Positions 23,308 through 55,386 of a DNA stretch of 64,000 nucleotides are shown one piece after another. The first letter of the stretch is position 1, and each line of letters opens with the position of its first letter. The DNA is from Chrysomallon squamiferum. Taxonomy: Eukaryota; Mollusca; Gastropoda; Neomphalida; Peltospiridae. A model generated the notes under the pieces. That model saw only the letters and a program-made list of their open reading frames with translations. It searched no databases and was not told the DNA's origin. The position numbers and the translations under genes are program-made. The DNA lies in NCBI GenBank assembly GCA_012295275.1, contig CM022675.1:1333081-1397080 (forward strand), in the 5' to 3' direction.

Positions 23308-24246
23308 ATGGGATACTGTACTCCTAATGAACCCGATGAGCCAAACTTTGACTTGAAGCTTCGTGTCGCGTTCACAGTCGTCCTGTCTTTCTTTGTAGCC
23401 GCCACGTTTGCAGGCAACGTCATCCTCATGACGGCCATCGTCACGTGCGATCGTCTCCGACACCGCACCAACGTCTTCGTATTTTTCCGCGCAGTGGCCG
23501 ACGTCGGAGTTTCTATGACGGCGATGCCGATGGCGGTGTACAGAGTTTACCACAACAACCAGTGGCATCTGGGAGAGACCGGGTGTCTGGTGTATCAGAG
23601 TTTTCAGATGATGTTCATCACCGCCAGCATCAACAACCTGGCGTGCCTCGCCGTGGATCGCTACTTCGTCATCTGTCACCCGTTCTACCACAGCCAGACT
23701 AGAACCCGCTACGTCGCAGCCTTGGAGCTCGTCTGCTGGTTCTTCCCCGTCTGCTACTTCCTGCCCATCATGAAGCAATGGCACCAGATCGGGCTGAAGG
23801 AAGTCCTGCCGTGTTTTCCCATCAAGAACTTCTGCGTGTTCCTCGTCAACGTCCCCTTCGCGGTCTTCACCACCGTCGTGTCGTTCTACCTGCCCAGCCT
23901 GGTGATGATCGTCTGCCACTGGAAAATCCACATCAGCACCACCGTGCGCGTCGCAATGACTCGCCGATTCAGCACCCTCTCCTCCGACTTCATGGAGGTG
24001 AAGGCGGCGAAAACGCTGAACGTCGTGATGACTTGCTTCGCGGTTTGCTGGACGTCGTTCTACGTCATGTACGTCATCAACACCATCATGAGGTTCTCTA
24101 TTCCTTACTCGGCGTTGGCGGCGATGTTCTGGGTGGGCTTGCTGAACTCCATGCTTACTCCTTGCCTCTACTACTACTTCAGCAAGAAGTTCAGAATCAG
24201 CATAAGACGCTTGTTTTTTTTTCAGAGTCGAGACTGCGACTCGTAG
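23308..24246 (+). CDS. GPCR1: atypical aminergic-like class A receptor, intronless
   Basis: A 312-residue seven-helix receptor. TM1 holds GNVIL, TM3 ends in DRYFVICHP, TM6 carries CWTSF and TM7 carries NSMLTPCLYYYF. The ECL2 motif WHQIGL is shared with its two neighbours and resembles the 5-HT4 receptor pattern before CVF-VN. Counting from the TM3 cysteine, position 3.32 is Gln rather than the amine-binding Asp. Pro6.50 is Ser, Tyr7.43 is Leu and the NPxxY Asn7.49 is Thr. W6.48, W7.40 and the TM3-ECL2 cysteine pair remain. It is therefore a diverged member unlikely to bind amines in the usual way. The C-terminal tail is very short (about 20 residues). It is codon-rich in GC compared with its surroundings, which also creates long antisense open frames. 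AATAAA stands at 24619. Confidence 0.93.
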   Translation: MGYCTPNEPDEPNFDLKLRVAFTVVLSFFVAATFAGNVILMTAIVTCDRLRHRTNVFVFFRAVADVGVSMTAMPMAVYRVYHNNQWHLGETGCLVYQSFQMMFITASINNLACLAVDRYFVICHPFYHSQTRTRYVAALELVCWFFPVCYFLPIMKQWHQIGLKEVLPCFPIKNFCVFLVNVPFAVFTTVVSFYLPSLVMIVCHWKIHISTTVRVAMTRRFSTLSSDFMEVKAAKTLNVVMTCFAVCWTSFYVMYVINTIMRFSIPYSALAAMFWVGLLNSMLTPCLYYYFSKKFRISIRRLFFFQSRDCDS

Positions 24247-24694
24247 AACGAGCAGACGTTCACTGCTGACGTGTCCAGCACGCTTGCTAAAAATATCTCT
24301 GACGTCACGATTCCAGTGACCACAAAAAAAATAGACTCTTCATCACCTGAGGACAACTTAACGAAGTGAAAATAATGAATTGTGCAGCATCTACAACACA
24401 GACGTCTGAACGAAAACAGCCTGCATTGATGTCACCCAAAACTGAATTCTTGAGGCCTGTAATGACGTGTTAGTATGGTGGTTTCAGAAATGTTTAGCAG
24501 TTTGTGGGAACATGGCTCGGCTTGGTCATAATTATGTCCTTCTATTTTCAGATGTTAGGTTTGTTTATTCTCACATCGTGATCTCATAAATTACCTGTAA
24601 AATATTCATTTAAAATATAATAAAACATAATTTGATCATCTGGCTTTGAATGTTCGTTTGTTGCTTGTTTGTTTTTTGTTTTTATATATATATT

Positions 24695-24768
<74 letters not shown>

Positions 24769-26243
24769 GCTGTTATTGATATATATTTATTTATTTAGCT
24801 TATGTACAGGAAAGACTATTAGCCATTGTCTAAATCCATCACCACAAAAAACAGAATTTATATTTAAGTTTTGAGTTTTACGTTTGTGTAATGATGATGA
24901 TGATGAAAATGTTGAGCATAACATTAACAATAATAACATCAACAACAATAACAACACCAACGACAACAACAATAAATAACTAAACAACCACCGCAACAAC
25001 AACAACAATAATAATAATAATACTGAAGATGATGAACAACAAAATGCAATAATAATAATGTTAAGAACAAAAATAATAGAACATTCATCAAGAACAATAA
25101 ATAAATAAATAAAAATAAATCAGTTTAAGGCTTAAACTCGCTCAGTCTTGATGAATAAAATGTATCTATACACCTACGCTAGTTGTGACAGTCAACGAGC
25201 TTTGACAGTAGCCATTTTGGAGCGGCATGACGTCATAAACGAGACAAAAATCTGGGTAAACATAAAAAGAAAAAACGTCATCTGCTAACCTTTCTGCCAT
25301 TTTGGATAATTGTAAAACTTTTTGGTAAGTTTCAGTCAGAGGATTTATTAATTTGGATGAAATAGTTGTTATTACTAACGTTTTGGAAATTGTTTAGTTT
25401 GTTATTAAGTGTAATCAGTTTTGTTCGTGAAAATGTAAATTTACTGTTTTTGATCTTTATTGGTGCTGACAAAAAAAAATCGTCTGCACCTATTTTACCT
25501 AATCAAGTGTTGAAAACAAATAATGAAGTAAACTAAACAGTTTTCATCAGTGTTATTCTTCAAACTGAATAAATAAAAATAGATAGATAAATAAATAAAT
25601 AAATAAATAAGATTAATAGGCTAGAATTTATTATTTATTTCTTTATTTCTTTATTATTTTAAACTATATTTAATAACGAGACCTAAACTGTATTATAAAC
25701 TAAAAGTTAAATTTGTAACAGTAACGTAGAACGTAAAACATAGTTTTACTTATTGGCTAATCTTTACTTACTAGTTTCTGTTTTCTTCTTCTTCTTCTTC
25801 TTCTTCTTATTATTATTATTATCATTGTCATCACTGTTATTATTGTTATTAATGTTTTCGTTATGATCCTGTCTGTACGCGTACTTCTTAAAACCATTTT
25901 TTGTTTTTTATTTTAAAATGATCACCGTCGATTTCGTTATGCTGATGTTTTTGTCGTTATTTCTTTTTATTATTACACTCGTTCTTTTTTACGTCTTTTC
26001 CTCTGACATCTTTATAAAAGATTTTCCTCCGTTTTTATTTGAATGAAAGCAATCTGAATCAATTTACGTACAATTTAGACATTTTCTACGTCAAGTTTGT
26101 GCCATAATCGACAGGACATTTACAAGATAAAAAAACATAGTAAGTATATAGAAAAAAAAAAAAAAAAAAGTAAAAAAATGGTTTAGGTATATTCAATAAA
26201 TTCAATCTAATGAAATATACACCGAAAATTATGTGTACCCGTC

Positions 26244-26295
<52 letters not shown>

Positions 26296-26438
26296 CATCA
26301 TCATCATTATCATTGTTTTTAATAAATTTTATTATTATTTAATTAGTTTAAATATAAATTTTATTTCTTTTCGTCTGTCCAAACTAATTGGTTTATTTCT
26401 ATTGCTGTACACATTTCCTACAAACTTATTTAAATACG

Positions 26439-26478
<40 letters not shown>

Positions 26479-27240
26479 TTATTAATTTATTTATTTATTT
26501 ATGTATTTATTTATTTTATACTAATATAGTCTTTGTTCTATTTTTACAATTTCAGCTAGGAAAGAATGAAGTTGTAACACGATGAAATAACAAAGAAAGA
26601 GGATTTTAAACAAATTCAGTACCTATCTGGAAACAGGACATAGTCAGCTACAAGAATATTAAACAAGCTCAGTTTCCATCTAGAAACAAAGGAATTTTGA
26701 AGGTTACTGAATAACTAGAGTAGAGACATAGGATGTAGTGATTTTTGTAGGATCTAATCGATTACCATTTCTTTGTGGAGAAACAGGATATACTCAGAAG
26801 TGTAGAAGTGTGATGTCGTAGTTGTGTCTTGAGTGTGGCAGTCAACAGACGTCGTCAGAAGACATTTTTTAGAAACTGAAAGAAGAAAAGGAAAGAAAAC
26901 AGAAGAAAAACAATTTGTTACAGTTTGGAGAAGTCAAGTTGTGGACACTTCAAGTTAAAAGCGAAATGTAGTTTCGTAGACTGTAGTTTCAAGAGTTGAA
27001 AAATTAAATTTTCTGACTGGAAAACTGATGTACCTGATGTAATGTTTAGTATTTACAAGAGACTCTGATAAAGAATAAAAATTGAGATTAACAAAAGGAA
27101 CAATCAGAGAAAAAGCAGACAAATAAATAACAAAGAAAAACAATTAACTTCGTCGCAAAAGTAAATAAAATAAATAAAATAAAATAAAATAGAACACCTT
27201 CGTTAGGTTGCTTTCAAGGGGAATACATTTAACGCTAGAA
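24247..27240. other. intergenic between GPCR1 and GPCR2
   Basis: This stretch contains (TTA)n/(TTG)n at 24698-24776, AAC-rich repeats at 24920-25080, TTC/TTA at 25785-25820, (TTA)n at 26246-26296 and 26441-26475, and TTTA at 26478-26515. A possible acceptor TTTTTACAATTTCAG near 26541-26555 may start a GPCR2 5' UTR exon. No coding exon is seen. Confidence 0.6.
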
Positions 27241-27265
27241 CGACGACATCAGAGACGTGTTACAG

Positions 27266-28216
27266 ATGACGACTAACAACTGCACGGACTGTGTGACGCC
27301 TGCCTTTGTCTCGCACTTGCCTCACTACTCGAGCGGGGAGAAAATTCTCATCACGTTTGTGCTGTCGTGCATGGCGCTGCTCACGTTCACTGGAAACACA
27401 ATCCTCATCTTTGCCGTGGTCACGTGCGCTCGCCTCAGGAAGCGAATCAACGTCTTCGTCGTCGGCCGCGCCGTGTCGGACATCAGCGTGTCGGTGATGG
27501 TGATGCCGTTCGCGATCTCGAGGCTGATGGAGAATCACCGGTGGAGGCTGGGGAACACGATGTGCATCATCGCCCTCAGCTTCGACTTGATGCTGTGCAC
27601 GGTGTCGATCTACCACCTCTCCTGTCTGGCCGTGGACCGCTACCTCCACATCTGCCGTCCCTCCATCGAGTACCAGCTCACCATCAACAACGTCGTCGTC
27701 ATGTTGATCTGCTGCTGGGTGATGCCCATCTTCATCTCGTTTCTTCCCATCACCAAAAAATGGAATCTGATCGGCTTGGCGAGGGACATCACCATCTCCT
27801 CGTTGAGATACGACTGCATCTTCGTCGCCAACCTCGGGTACGCTTTTTCAGTGACCTTGATCGCGTTCATCTTCCCAGCTGCTTTCATAGGAACGTGCTA
27901 CTGGAAGATTTTCCAGACGACTCACTTGCAGGTGTCCGCAGTCTCAGTGACTGGCACCAGATCGAAGGAGACGAGGGCGGCGAGGACTCTGGGAATCATC
28001 ATCATTTGTTTCGCTCTCTGCTGGCTTCCTTTCTTCATCGTCAACCTCGTCGATCCTCTGGTGGACAACGACCTTCCCTCGGTGGCGTGGCTGGTGGCCA
28101 AGTGGATGGGTTACAGCAACTCCATGATCAACCCCTTTCTGTACTACTGTCTGAGCAAGTCGTTCAGATACAGCTTCGTCCACATCCTCAAGTGCAAGGA
28201 GTCGTTTCTCTGTTAG
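27266..28216 (+). CDS. GPCR2: aminergic class A receptor, 5-HT4/trace-amine-like, intronless
   Basis: A 316-residue receptor. I start at the first true ATG (27266; MTTNNCTDCV, with an NCT glycosylation sequon), which follows directly on TTACAG, so a 5' splice acceptor may abut the start codon. TM1 has GNTIL, and TM3 has Asp3.32 in SFDLMLCTVS followed by DRYLHICRP. TM6 has CWLPFF, and TM7 has KWMGYSNSMINPFLYY with W7.40, Y7.43 and NPxxY intact. The amine-binding set is complete. ECL2 holds KWNLIGL, paralogous to WHQIGL in both neighbours. The C-terminus ends KCKESFLC, where cysteines could be palmitoylated. Gs coupling is plausible for a 5-HT4-like receptor but is inference. It lies 3.0 kb after GPCR1, same strand. 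Confidence 0.95.
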   Translation: MTTNNCTDCVTPAFVSHLPHYSSGEKILITFVLSCMALLTFTGNTILIFAVVTCARLRKRINVFVVGRAVSDISVSVMVMPFAISRLMENHRWRLGNTMCIIALSFDLMLCTVSIYHLSCLAVDRYLHICRPSIEYQLTINNVVVMLICCWVMPIFISFLPITKKWNLIGLARDITISSLRYDCIFVANLGYAFSVTLIAFIFPAAFIGTCYWKIFQTTHLQVSAVSVTGTRSKETRAARTLGIIIICFALCWLPFFIVNLVDPLVDNDLPSVAWLVAKWMGYSNSMINPFLYYCLSKSFRYSFVHILKCKESFLC

Positions 28217-28649
28217 CGTCTTCACAAACCCGCTGCGTCCTGCGACCAGCAAAACTGACAGGAGTTCAGCTGTCTGCTGTCTCTCGGGAATAAATAAACA
28301 GATAAATAAATAAATAAATAAATAACATTCATATGCTCCTGACTTTCCTGTCGTCATAGATGTAGATAACACGTCACGTTGAACGTTGAAGTATCCAGAT
28401 ATTTTGTATTCAATTTCTTTTAGTAAAGTTCATGACGTGCACAAAACTGTTTTATTATTTGTTACCTCATTTCAGTTACTGTGTTTCTTGAAGACAGTCT
28501 CTGTCTTACTAACGTATCGATGTTGTTAAAGACTGTGCAACGTAAGTTGCTGTGTGTAGCTATAAACTAAATAGATATGCTACTACTGAACCTTGATCGG
28601 CTGATAATCCTAGCTTAATATTTGAAAGACATGAAATGAACATTTCAGC

Positions 28650-28656
28650 TGAAAAA

Positions 28657-28714
<58 letters not shown>

Positions 28715-28801
28715 GTATTAATAACAGCTGTCTTGTTCTTGTTTCTATTATTTTCTTTGTGTTTACCTAACTAGTGTCTCGTCTTGAAGACTGCTGCTAA
28801 A

Positions 28802-28890
<89 letters not shown>
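28650..28890. repeat. (TAA)n and (TC)n microsatellites
   Basis: (AAT)n at 28656-28712 and about 85 bp of (TC)n at 28805-28890 lie between GPCR2 and GPCR3. The rest of 28217-29944 is AT-rich, with an A34 run at 29777-29811, and shows no coding content. Confidence 0.95.
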
Positions 28891-28896
<6 letters not shown>

Positions 28897-29775
28897 ATCT
28901 CATTTCAGTCGCCCTTTCTGATTTAAATATTTTCTTAAATAATGAAAGATTATTTATTTACTTACAGACGTAGAGGGAAAAAACAAATATATATATATTG
29001 TTTTAATTGTTATTCTAGGTTCCTGGATTCAGAAATCTGCAATAATTTGTGCCAAACGAGAAAACAGAGATTACGATTTAAATAGCGAAAACGTTTATTT
29101 TTCTTTAATCTGTGCCGATCTTTTGTGGTGATATCAGTTTTGACACAGAACTTGAACGAATATGTAAATCGGATGTCTTTTAATTAAAATAGAAAATAAT
29201 AACTGAATGAAAAGCACCATAAAATATTTAGCTAGAAAAACGCATATATAAGCGCTATTAAACAACAACAATAAACATTGCTGAAGAAGTAAAATTAAAA
29301 ACATTTTATTGTGAAGGAATGTTCGACGTTGCAACATTTTATTAAAAAGGAAAATACGACGTCAAAGGATTCGTTTGCAAAGAACCCCCCCAAAAAAAGA
29401 AAGAAAAAGAAGGACTAGAACAACAACAACAACAAAAGAACGCAATAGCATTTCATATTTGTTTTTGAATCATCAACATTAATTAAAATAATAATAAGAA
29501 GGAATGATAAAATAATAACAAGAAAACAAACAAAACAGCAAAGGCAACGTCACAAGAGGGAAACATCATAGCATTAACTTCCAATAAGAAAATAACGTCA
29601 CAATTAGAACGTCACAAAAGTTCATCACAACAACATTCACACCATTTGACTGAAAATACGAAAAGAGCTCAACAGACAGTAAAGTTAAACAAACAAAACC
29701 AAATAAACAACAGCTGAAAGAGAAATAAGACGTTACAACATTCAGATGGAAGCGTGAAATAACGTTACAATTCTT

Positions 29776-29813
<38 letters not shown>

Positions 29814-29944
29814 ATAATAATAATAATAAAAATGTTCGTGTAACAAAACATAAAGAAATTTGTGAAACGAAATTAAATGTGGACGGGAACAGATCATAAC
29901 GTAATACAAAATTAAGAAAGAAAAAAAAGAAAAAAGCTAGACAG

Positions 29945-30946
29945 ATGTCAAATACAAGTAACTGTGATGAAATAATCTCCAGTAGTGCAGGTCATCCGCC
30001 TCACTACAGCTTTGCCTTCCGCCTCCTCATCGTCATTATTCTGTCACTTGTTCCGGTGGTGTCCTGCGTGGGCAACATCGTTGTCATTTTAGCCATCGTC
30101 TCCAGCAAACGACTTTTTCATCGGATGAGCATCTTCATCGGGTCACTAGCGATTGCCGACATCGGAGTCGCCATCTGCGTGATGCCGTTTGCCATCTACA
30201 AGGAGTTCACTGGCGGTATGTGGTATCTGGGAAAGGACATCTGTAACATGGCCAGCAGCCTCGACGTCACGTTGTGTACGGTGTCGATCCTCCATTTGCT
30301 GTGTCTGTCGTTAGACCGGTACCTCGTCATCTGCCACCCGTTCCGCGACCCGCTCAGCATTCCGCGCATCACAGTAATGGCGCTCGTCTGCTGGTTTTTC
30401 CCCGCGTTTCTCTCTTTCCTCATCATAATGAACGAATGGCATCAGATAGGACTGGAAGACTACATGGCGTGCGTCAACTCGCAGCACACGTGCGTCTTCT
30501 GGGTCAACAAGGAATTCGCCTACGTTGGCTCCATGATCGCGTTCTACATCCCGGCGGTAGCAATGGGCTGGTTCTACTGGAAGATTTACCTGCAGACGAA
30601 CAAGCAGAAGTTGATCCACGGCAAGCTGAGGATGATGACGACGCAGAACAGAGAAGCGAAAGCAGCCCGAACCGTGGAGATAATCATGACCTGCTTCACA
30701 CTGTGCTGGGCGCCCTTCTTCATCCTCAACCTCATTGACCCCTACGTCAACTACAGAATCCCCTACGTGCTGTCGACGACGGCCCTGTGGCTCGGCTACA
30801 TGAACTCCGTCATGAACCCTCTTCTCTACTACTTGTTCAGCAGCAACTTCAGTGCTGCGTTGAACGACATCGTCCGTCGTCTGTCGTACGACAGAAAAAT
30901 CACTGTCGCCATGGACGCAGAACGTCAAGGAAAAGACCAGATGTAA
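29945..30946 (+). CDS. GPCR3: aminergic class A receptor, 5-HT4/trace-amine-like, intronless
   Basis: A 333-residue receptor starting MSNTSNCDE (NTS sequon). TM1 has GNIVVIL, TM3 has Asp3.32 in SLDVTLCTVS then DRYLVICHP, TM6 has CWAPFF and TM7 has LWLGYMNSVMNPLLYY. All key amine-receptor positions (D3.32, W6.48, W7.40, Y7.43, NPxxY) are present. ECL2 and TM5 (WHQIGL, then CVFWVNKEFAYVGSMIAFYIP split as CVFWVNKEFAY and IAFYIP) are the part most like vertebrate 5-HT4 receptors. The sequence before the ATG (AAGCTAGACAG) could be an acceptor. The third and last of the array, it faces the 3' end of gene B, with about 490 bp between the convergent stop codons. Confidence 0.95.
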   Translation: MSNTSNCDEIISSSAGHPPHYSFAFRLLIVIILSLVPVVSCVGNIVVILAIVSSKRLFHRMSIFIGSLAIADIGVAICVMPFAIYKEFTGGMWYLGKDICNMASSLDVTLCTVSILHLLCLSLDRYLVICHPFRDPLSIPRITVMALVCWFFPAFLSFLIIMNEWHQIGLEDYMACVNSQHTCVFWVNKEFAYVGSMIAFYIPAVAMGWFYWKIYLQTNKQKLIHGKLRMMTTQNREAKAARTVEIIMTCFTLCWAPFFILNLIDPYVNYRIPYVLSTTALWLGYMNSVMNPLLYYLFSSNFSAALNDIVRRLSYDRKITVAMDAERQGKDQM

Positions 30947-30989
30947 ATTCATAATACAGATCTGCATATAATTTTACTTTTCATTTTTA

Positions 30990-31007
30990 TTGTAAATGAT
31001 GATGATG

Positions 31008-31076
<69 letters not shown>
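30990..31076. repeat. (TAA)n microsatellite between convergent GPCR3 and gene B
   Basis: About 85 bp of AAT triplets lie in the short interval shared by the 3' ends of two convergent genes. A TTTATT at 31283-31288 reads AATAAA for gene B. Confidence 0.95.
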
Positions 31077-31433
31077 TACAGACTCAGACTTGGTTTAATC
31101 ATGACTCACATTTGGCATGATCACGATACAAAATGTACGAAACATATTTAAAAAATATTTTCACATATATAACACATACATAAACATATACAAAAATAAA
31201 CACACACACATACACACACACAAAAAAAGGACACACCGACATTCACACAAGCATAAACGACAAAAGAGAAGTTAACCAGATATTTATTTCTTGTTCAGAA
31301 GACGGAAAGACATAGTTCATTTTTTGTTGTGCAATAGAAGTAGTATTAAAACAATCACAAAGTTAAGTTTAATTTTCTCATATTCAGAGTCGAAGAAGAA
31401 AAAAAAGGTAAATCTGCTTAATATTCATCATTC

Positions 31434-46186
<14,753 letters not shown>

Positions 46187-46872
46187 ACTGGCACTGAAAA
46201 TAAAATAAAGAATATTCGCGTTACAGCTGAACATTATATGTTTTGTTTATCTCAACGAATGTTTAACTGCTATTCAAGGTAACGAATTTGTATGCTTGCC
46301 ACTTTTCAGTGCTTTCATTTCGTTTGTGTTCTGAAAATTAATTACTTACTTATTTACTTATTTTATTTTATTTTTATTTTTATTTTCATTTTTATTTTTT
46401 TATTTTGTTTTTATTTTTTTATTTTTTAAGTAGGAAGTTTTTTTGTTCTTTGAATTTTTCCGTCTCTATTACTGATTCACGAATTTGAACTCTAAATATT
46501 TCTAAGAGAAAAAGCGATAGCAATAAAATTATTGTTTTAAATTTCTTTTACTTCTTTTAATTTATTATTATTAATATTATCATCAGCATCATCATCACCA
46601 TGACCACAACCACTATCATCAGTAGCAGCATCAACATTATCATCATCATCATCATTATCATCACGATCATTATCATCATCATTATTATCACTGCTATTGT
46701 TGTTTGTAACATCAGTTATTTGTGTTGTTATGTTTACCAACAGTAATAAGGATTAAGAATATAAATATTAAATTGACATTAAAGTACTTACTCTTTTTTT
46801 TTCATAATCTGAGCCGATTGTTCAGTGCATTTAATCTCTCTCTAATCAAAGCAGATGAAACTGGCTACTTAC

Positions 46873-46933
46873 CTAGACGTACAGTTTAACAGCAAACATT
46901 TCCTCCACGTTGTCGCATATTTCTCTTTCTTAT
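46873..46933 (-). other. probable 5' untranslated exon of gene B
   Basis: TTTCCAG acceptor at 46934-46940, then 61 bases, then a strong donor CTAG/GTAAGT at 46872. It contains a ten-codon upstream frame (ATG to TAA). The start-codon exon has its own acceptor at 46194, seven bases before the ATG. Confidence 0.5.
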
Positions 46934-46939
46934 CTGGAA

Positions 46940-49130
<2,191 letters not shown>

Positions 49131-49133
49131 TTT

Positions 49134-51982
<2,849 letters not shown>

Positions 51983-53924
51983 TTTGGTTATTTCTAAGTG
52001 AAAAGTGAGTGGAGAAATGCAGGGAAATATCAGCACAGTGAGTGTGTGTGTGTGAGTGTGTTCACGTAAAACTTTTATCTCTGATAAAATGTGGGAAACT
52101 GCACCTGGACATCTGCCATATGCAATTTTTAATTTTTTTATTATTATTATATTTTTAAAATCATTTTCAATCTTGTTCACTTTTCTGTTCTTTGATTCAC
52201 ATTTGATTTGTTTATCATCTCAGTTGCAGCCCAAGAAGCTGGTTTATCTTTCAGCTGTATATGGGAAGGTTTAGTTTAATCATCAGATCCTGCTAATCAG
52301 TGGCAATACTACAAATATGTATGGTATATATATGTGTAATTCTGTTCAGCCTTGCTTATCATCACAACAGTCTTCAGATTAGTAAGAGTGAAAGTGAATG
52401 ATTCACTTCAGAAAATATTTAGCCTAAAGTTTACCTTAGGTCAAATGAATGAATTTATACTGCACATCTCTTAGTCTTGTTTTATTTGTTGTGATGTCAA
52501 GAAATCTAAATAAGAACTCAGTTTAGTATGAATATTTGTTTTAACACCAGTTATTTTATGATATACTAGTTAAAAAAGTCATAGAATTGTTTAGTGTCTT
52601 TATTTTTATATTCATTTGATGTTATGTTATTGTTATGTTATATTACGTAACATTGTTTTATTTTATTTTATATTTATGTCAAGCTTTTGAGATTTTTATT
52701 TTTACTTTCCCATTAATAAAATATTATAAAAATGTACATAAAAATACCAATTAAAATAATAATAATAATAATAATAAAATAAAATAAAAATAATACATAA
52801 ATATAATAAAAAGATAAATAATTAAATAAATAAATGAATAAACAGATGGTGTATGCAAGTCTGAAATTATCCATCATATCAATTTCATAAAACAAAACAA
52901 AAACCAATGCAACAAATCTTTTCCAGCTAAAAAAAAAAAAAAAAAAAAACAATACTCTTTAATATGAAAACAGATTGTGAATATAAAACAAATGAACTGA
53001 GATTTATCAATAAACAATAATTTTATTTATTACATCTATATACAGTGAAATGTTAAAATCATTACAGTCAATACAAACATTTTGAAGATACTGTCAACTG
53101 AAAATAAATCTGTGTTGTTTTGAAGATGTAAAACAGCTTTATTCACATGAAAAAATAAAATAAAATAATAATAATAAAAAATAAAATAATAATAATCAAA
53201 AATCTCTTATTTGTGACTGTTAATATATTATTAACTGTGACGGAAGTGAAAGTAATTAAAAATAAATAAGTTTTATAACATTTACTTATTTATTATGCTG
53301 GTTTTATTCTGTTTTATTCTGTGAGATCAAATGAAAGAAAACAATATTTTTAAAATGTATACATACATACAAACACATAAACACACACACACACACACAC
53401 ACACATACAAACACACAAACACACACACACAAACACATAAACACACACACACAAACACATAAACACACACACACAAACTGCTGCTTCAGAATTATTCGAG
53501 GTTTTTTGTCTTTTTGTTTTGTTTCTAACAATGACACTGGGTAACATAACATTATTGCACTTGTCAAGGTCATTGCTAACTGAACTTAACAAAAATCAAG
53601 ACATGCACACATGAAAACAGTATGAAGAGTTATTGATGTTGTCAAAAATATATGCCATCATGTGGAAGTGAAATTTGTTTACTAACTTATTTATTTATTA
53701 TGAATAGACGATTAATTATGAATCACTCTAAAAAGAATGAAATTAAAAAAAATAAAATAAAATAAAATAAAGGAAATGAAACATGTAATGAAAAAGCAAA
53801 AACAATTTGCCACGAAATACTTTTTCAATCAAGATAAAAACAGATGCTCTGCTTAAACTTAAACAAAACAGCATTTTTCCTTCCTTTACTGCAGAAATGT
53901 GCCAATTATCAGAAATCTGCTAAT

Positions 53925-54090
53925 TATTGAAATCTGGTAATTCTCAGAAATCTGCTAATTATTGAAATCGGGTAATTCTCAGAAATCTGCTAATTATTGA
54001 AATCTGGTAATTCTCAGGAATTTGCTAATTATTGAAATCGGGTAATTCTCAGAAATCTGCTAATTATTGAAATCGGGTAATTCTCAGAAA
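53925..54090. repeat. 35-bp minisatellite, about 5 copies
   Basis: GAAATCTGCTAATTATT and GAAATCGGGTAATTCTCA alternate. Each 35-bp unit consists of two related halves containing GGTAATT/GCTAATT. Confidence 0.85.
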
Positions 54091-55261
54091 CCAGACAATA
54101 ACCAGAGAAGTGTTATGACTAAAATGATGACAAACTGAGTAGACTGAGAAATGAGAGTGTAAATTAAAAAAAAGAAGAATTATTTAACACTGAGGTCTGT
54201 GAAAGCACAAAACACATTTATCATCACACAGCAGAAACCATGTTCAACCACACACAGAAAACTTCATCTAAACTCTTTCTAACTGCAACCATGACAACCC
54301 ACCCATCAAAACAAAATCACACAAAAATCAACCCCTCCCAAATGATTCCCCACAAGGTTATCCATGTTACATAAATCACACAATTCAACCCTCCCCTTTA
54401 AACTGATTAATACCATCCACATTCACTAAATAAATCAATGATTCAATCCCACCCATTACTTTATTTCAGTTAGAACAAGTGAAATCAGTTACATGCACCC
54501 TGAACTAAGTGAATCCCATTAAACATAAACTGAAACCACTCAACACAGAACCTAGCAATCTTACTAAATGATGTGTACATTTTCTTTGGCATATAATAAA
54601 AATTCCCCTGAACAAATAAATTAAAAATGATCAAGACAATTATATTTGTAGGAAAGTAGAAGTAATTTGCAATGAATTTGTGAAGAAAAAGAAAGAAAAG
54701 TAAAATAAAAGTCACAAGACAGGACAGTGTGTTCTCTTCTGTACAGGTTTTTCTTACAATCACTATCTGTGTGGAGTCCTGAAAAATATAAATAAATAAA
54801 TAAGTAAGTAAATAAATAAGTCAATATATGATTAACTAAATGAATGAATGAATGAATAAATGAATATATGATTAACTAAATTAATAAATGAATGAATAAA
54901 CAAATGAATATGTAAATAAACAAATGACTATATAAATAAATGATTAACTAAATGAATGAATGAATATATAGATATATGATTAAATGAATGAATAAATGAT
55001 TAAATAAATGAATAAAGAAATTAACCAAAAAAATGAATATATAAATAAATGAATCAACAAATGAATATGTAAATAAATAAACAAATGAATATATAAACAA
55101 ACAAACAAATACCTAAGAGAGAATATTAAATATATTTAGTTAAAAATTTATTTCATATTTTGACAGAAGACAAACATGATTATGTATGTGATGTGATGTG
55201 TGTGTGCGTTCTATGGAATATAACTAACATTCATAAAGAAAATCTATTCAAGAATAAATAA

Positions 55262-55386
55262 ATAAATAAATAAAATAAAATAAAATAAAATAAAATAAAA
55301 TAAAATAAAATAAAATAAAATAAAATAAAATAAAATAAAATAAAATAAAATAAAATAAAATAAAATAAAATAAAAATAAAATAAAA
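55262..55386. repeat. (AAAAT)n pentanucleotide microsatellite
   Basis: About 22 uninterrupted AAAAT units with one six-base variant near the right end. Confidence 0.97.

Noticed and set aside
23287-23931. Long antisense frames opposite the three GPCRs
   Set aside because: They are shadows created by GC-rich codon use in the receptor genes, with no domains and no splice context.
27257-27265. Upstream GTG as start of GPCR2
   Set aside because: Non-ATG starts are rare in animal nuclear genes and a good ATG follows at 27266.
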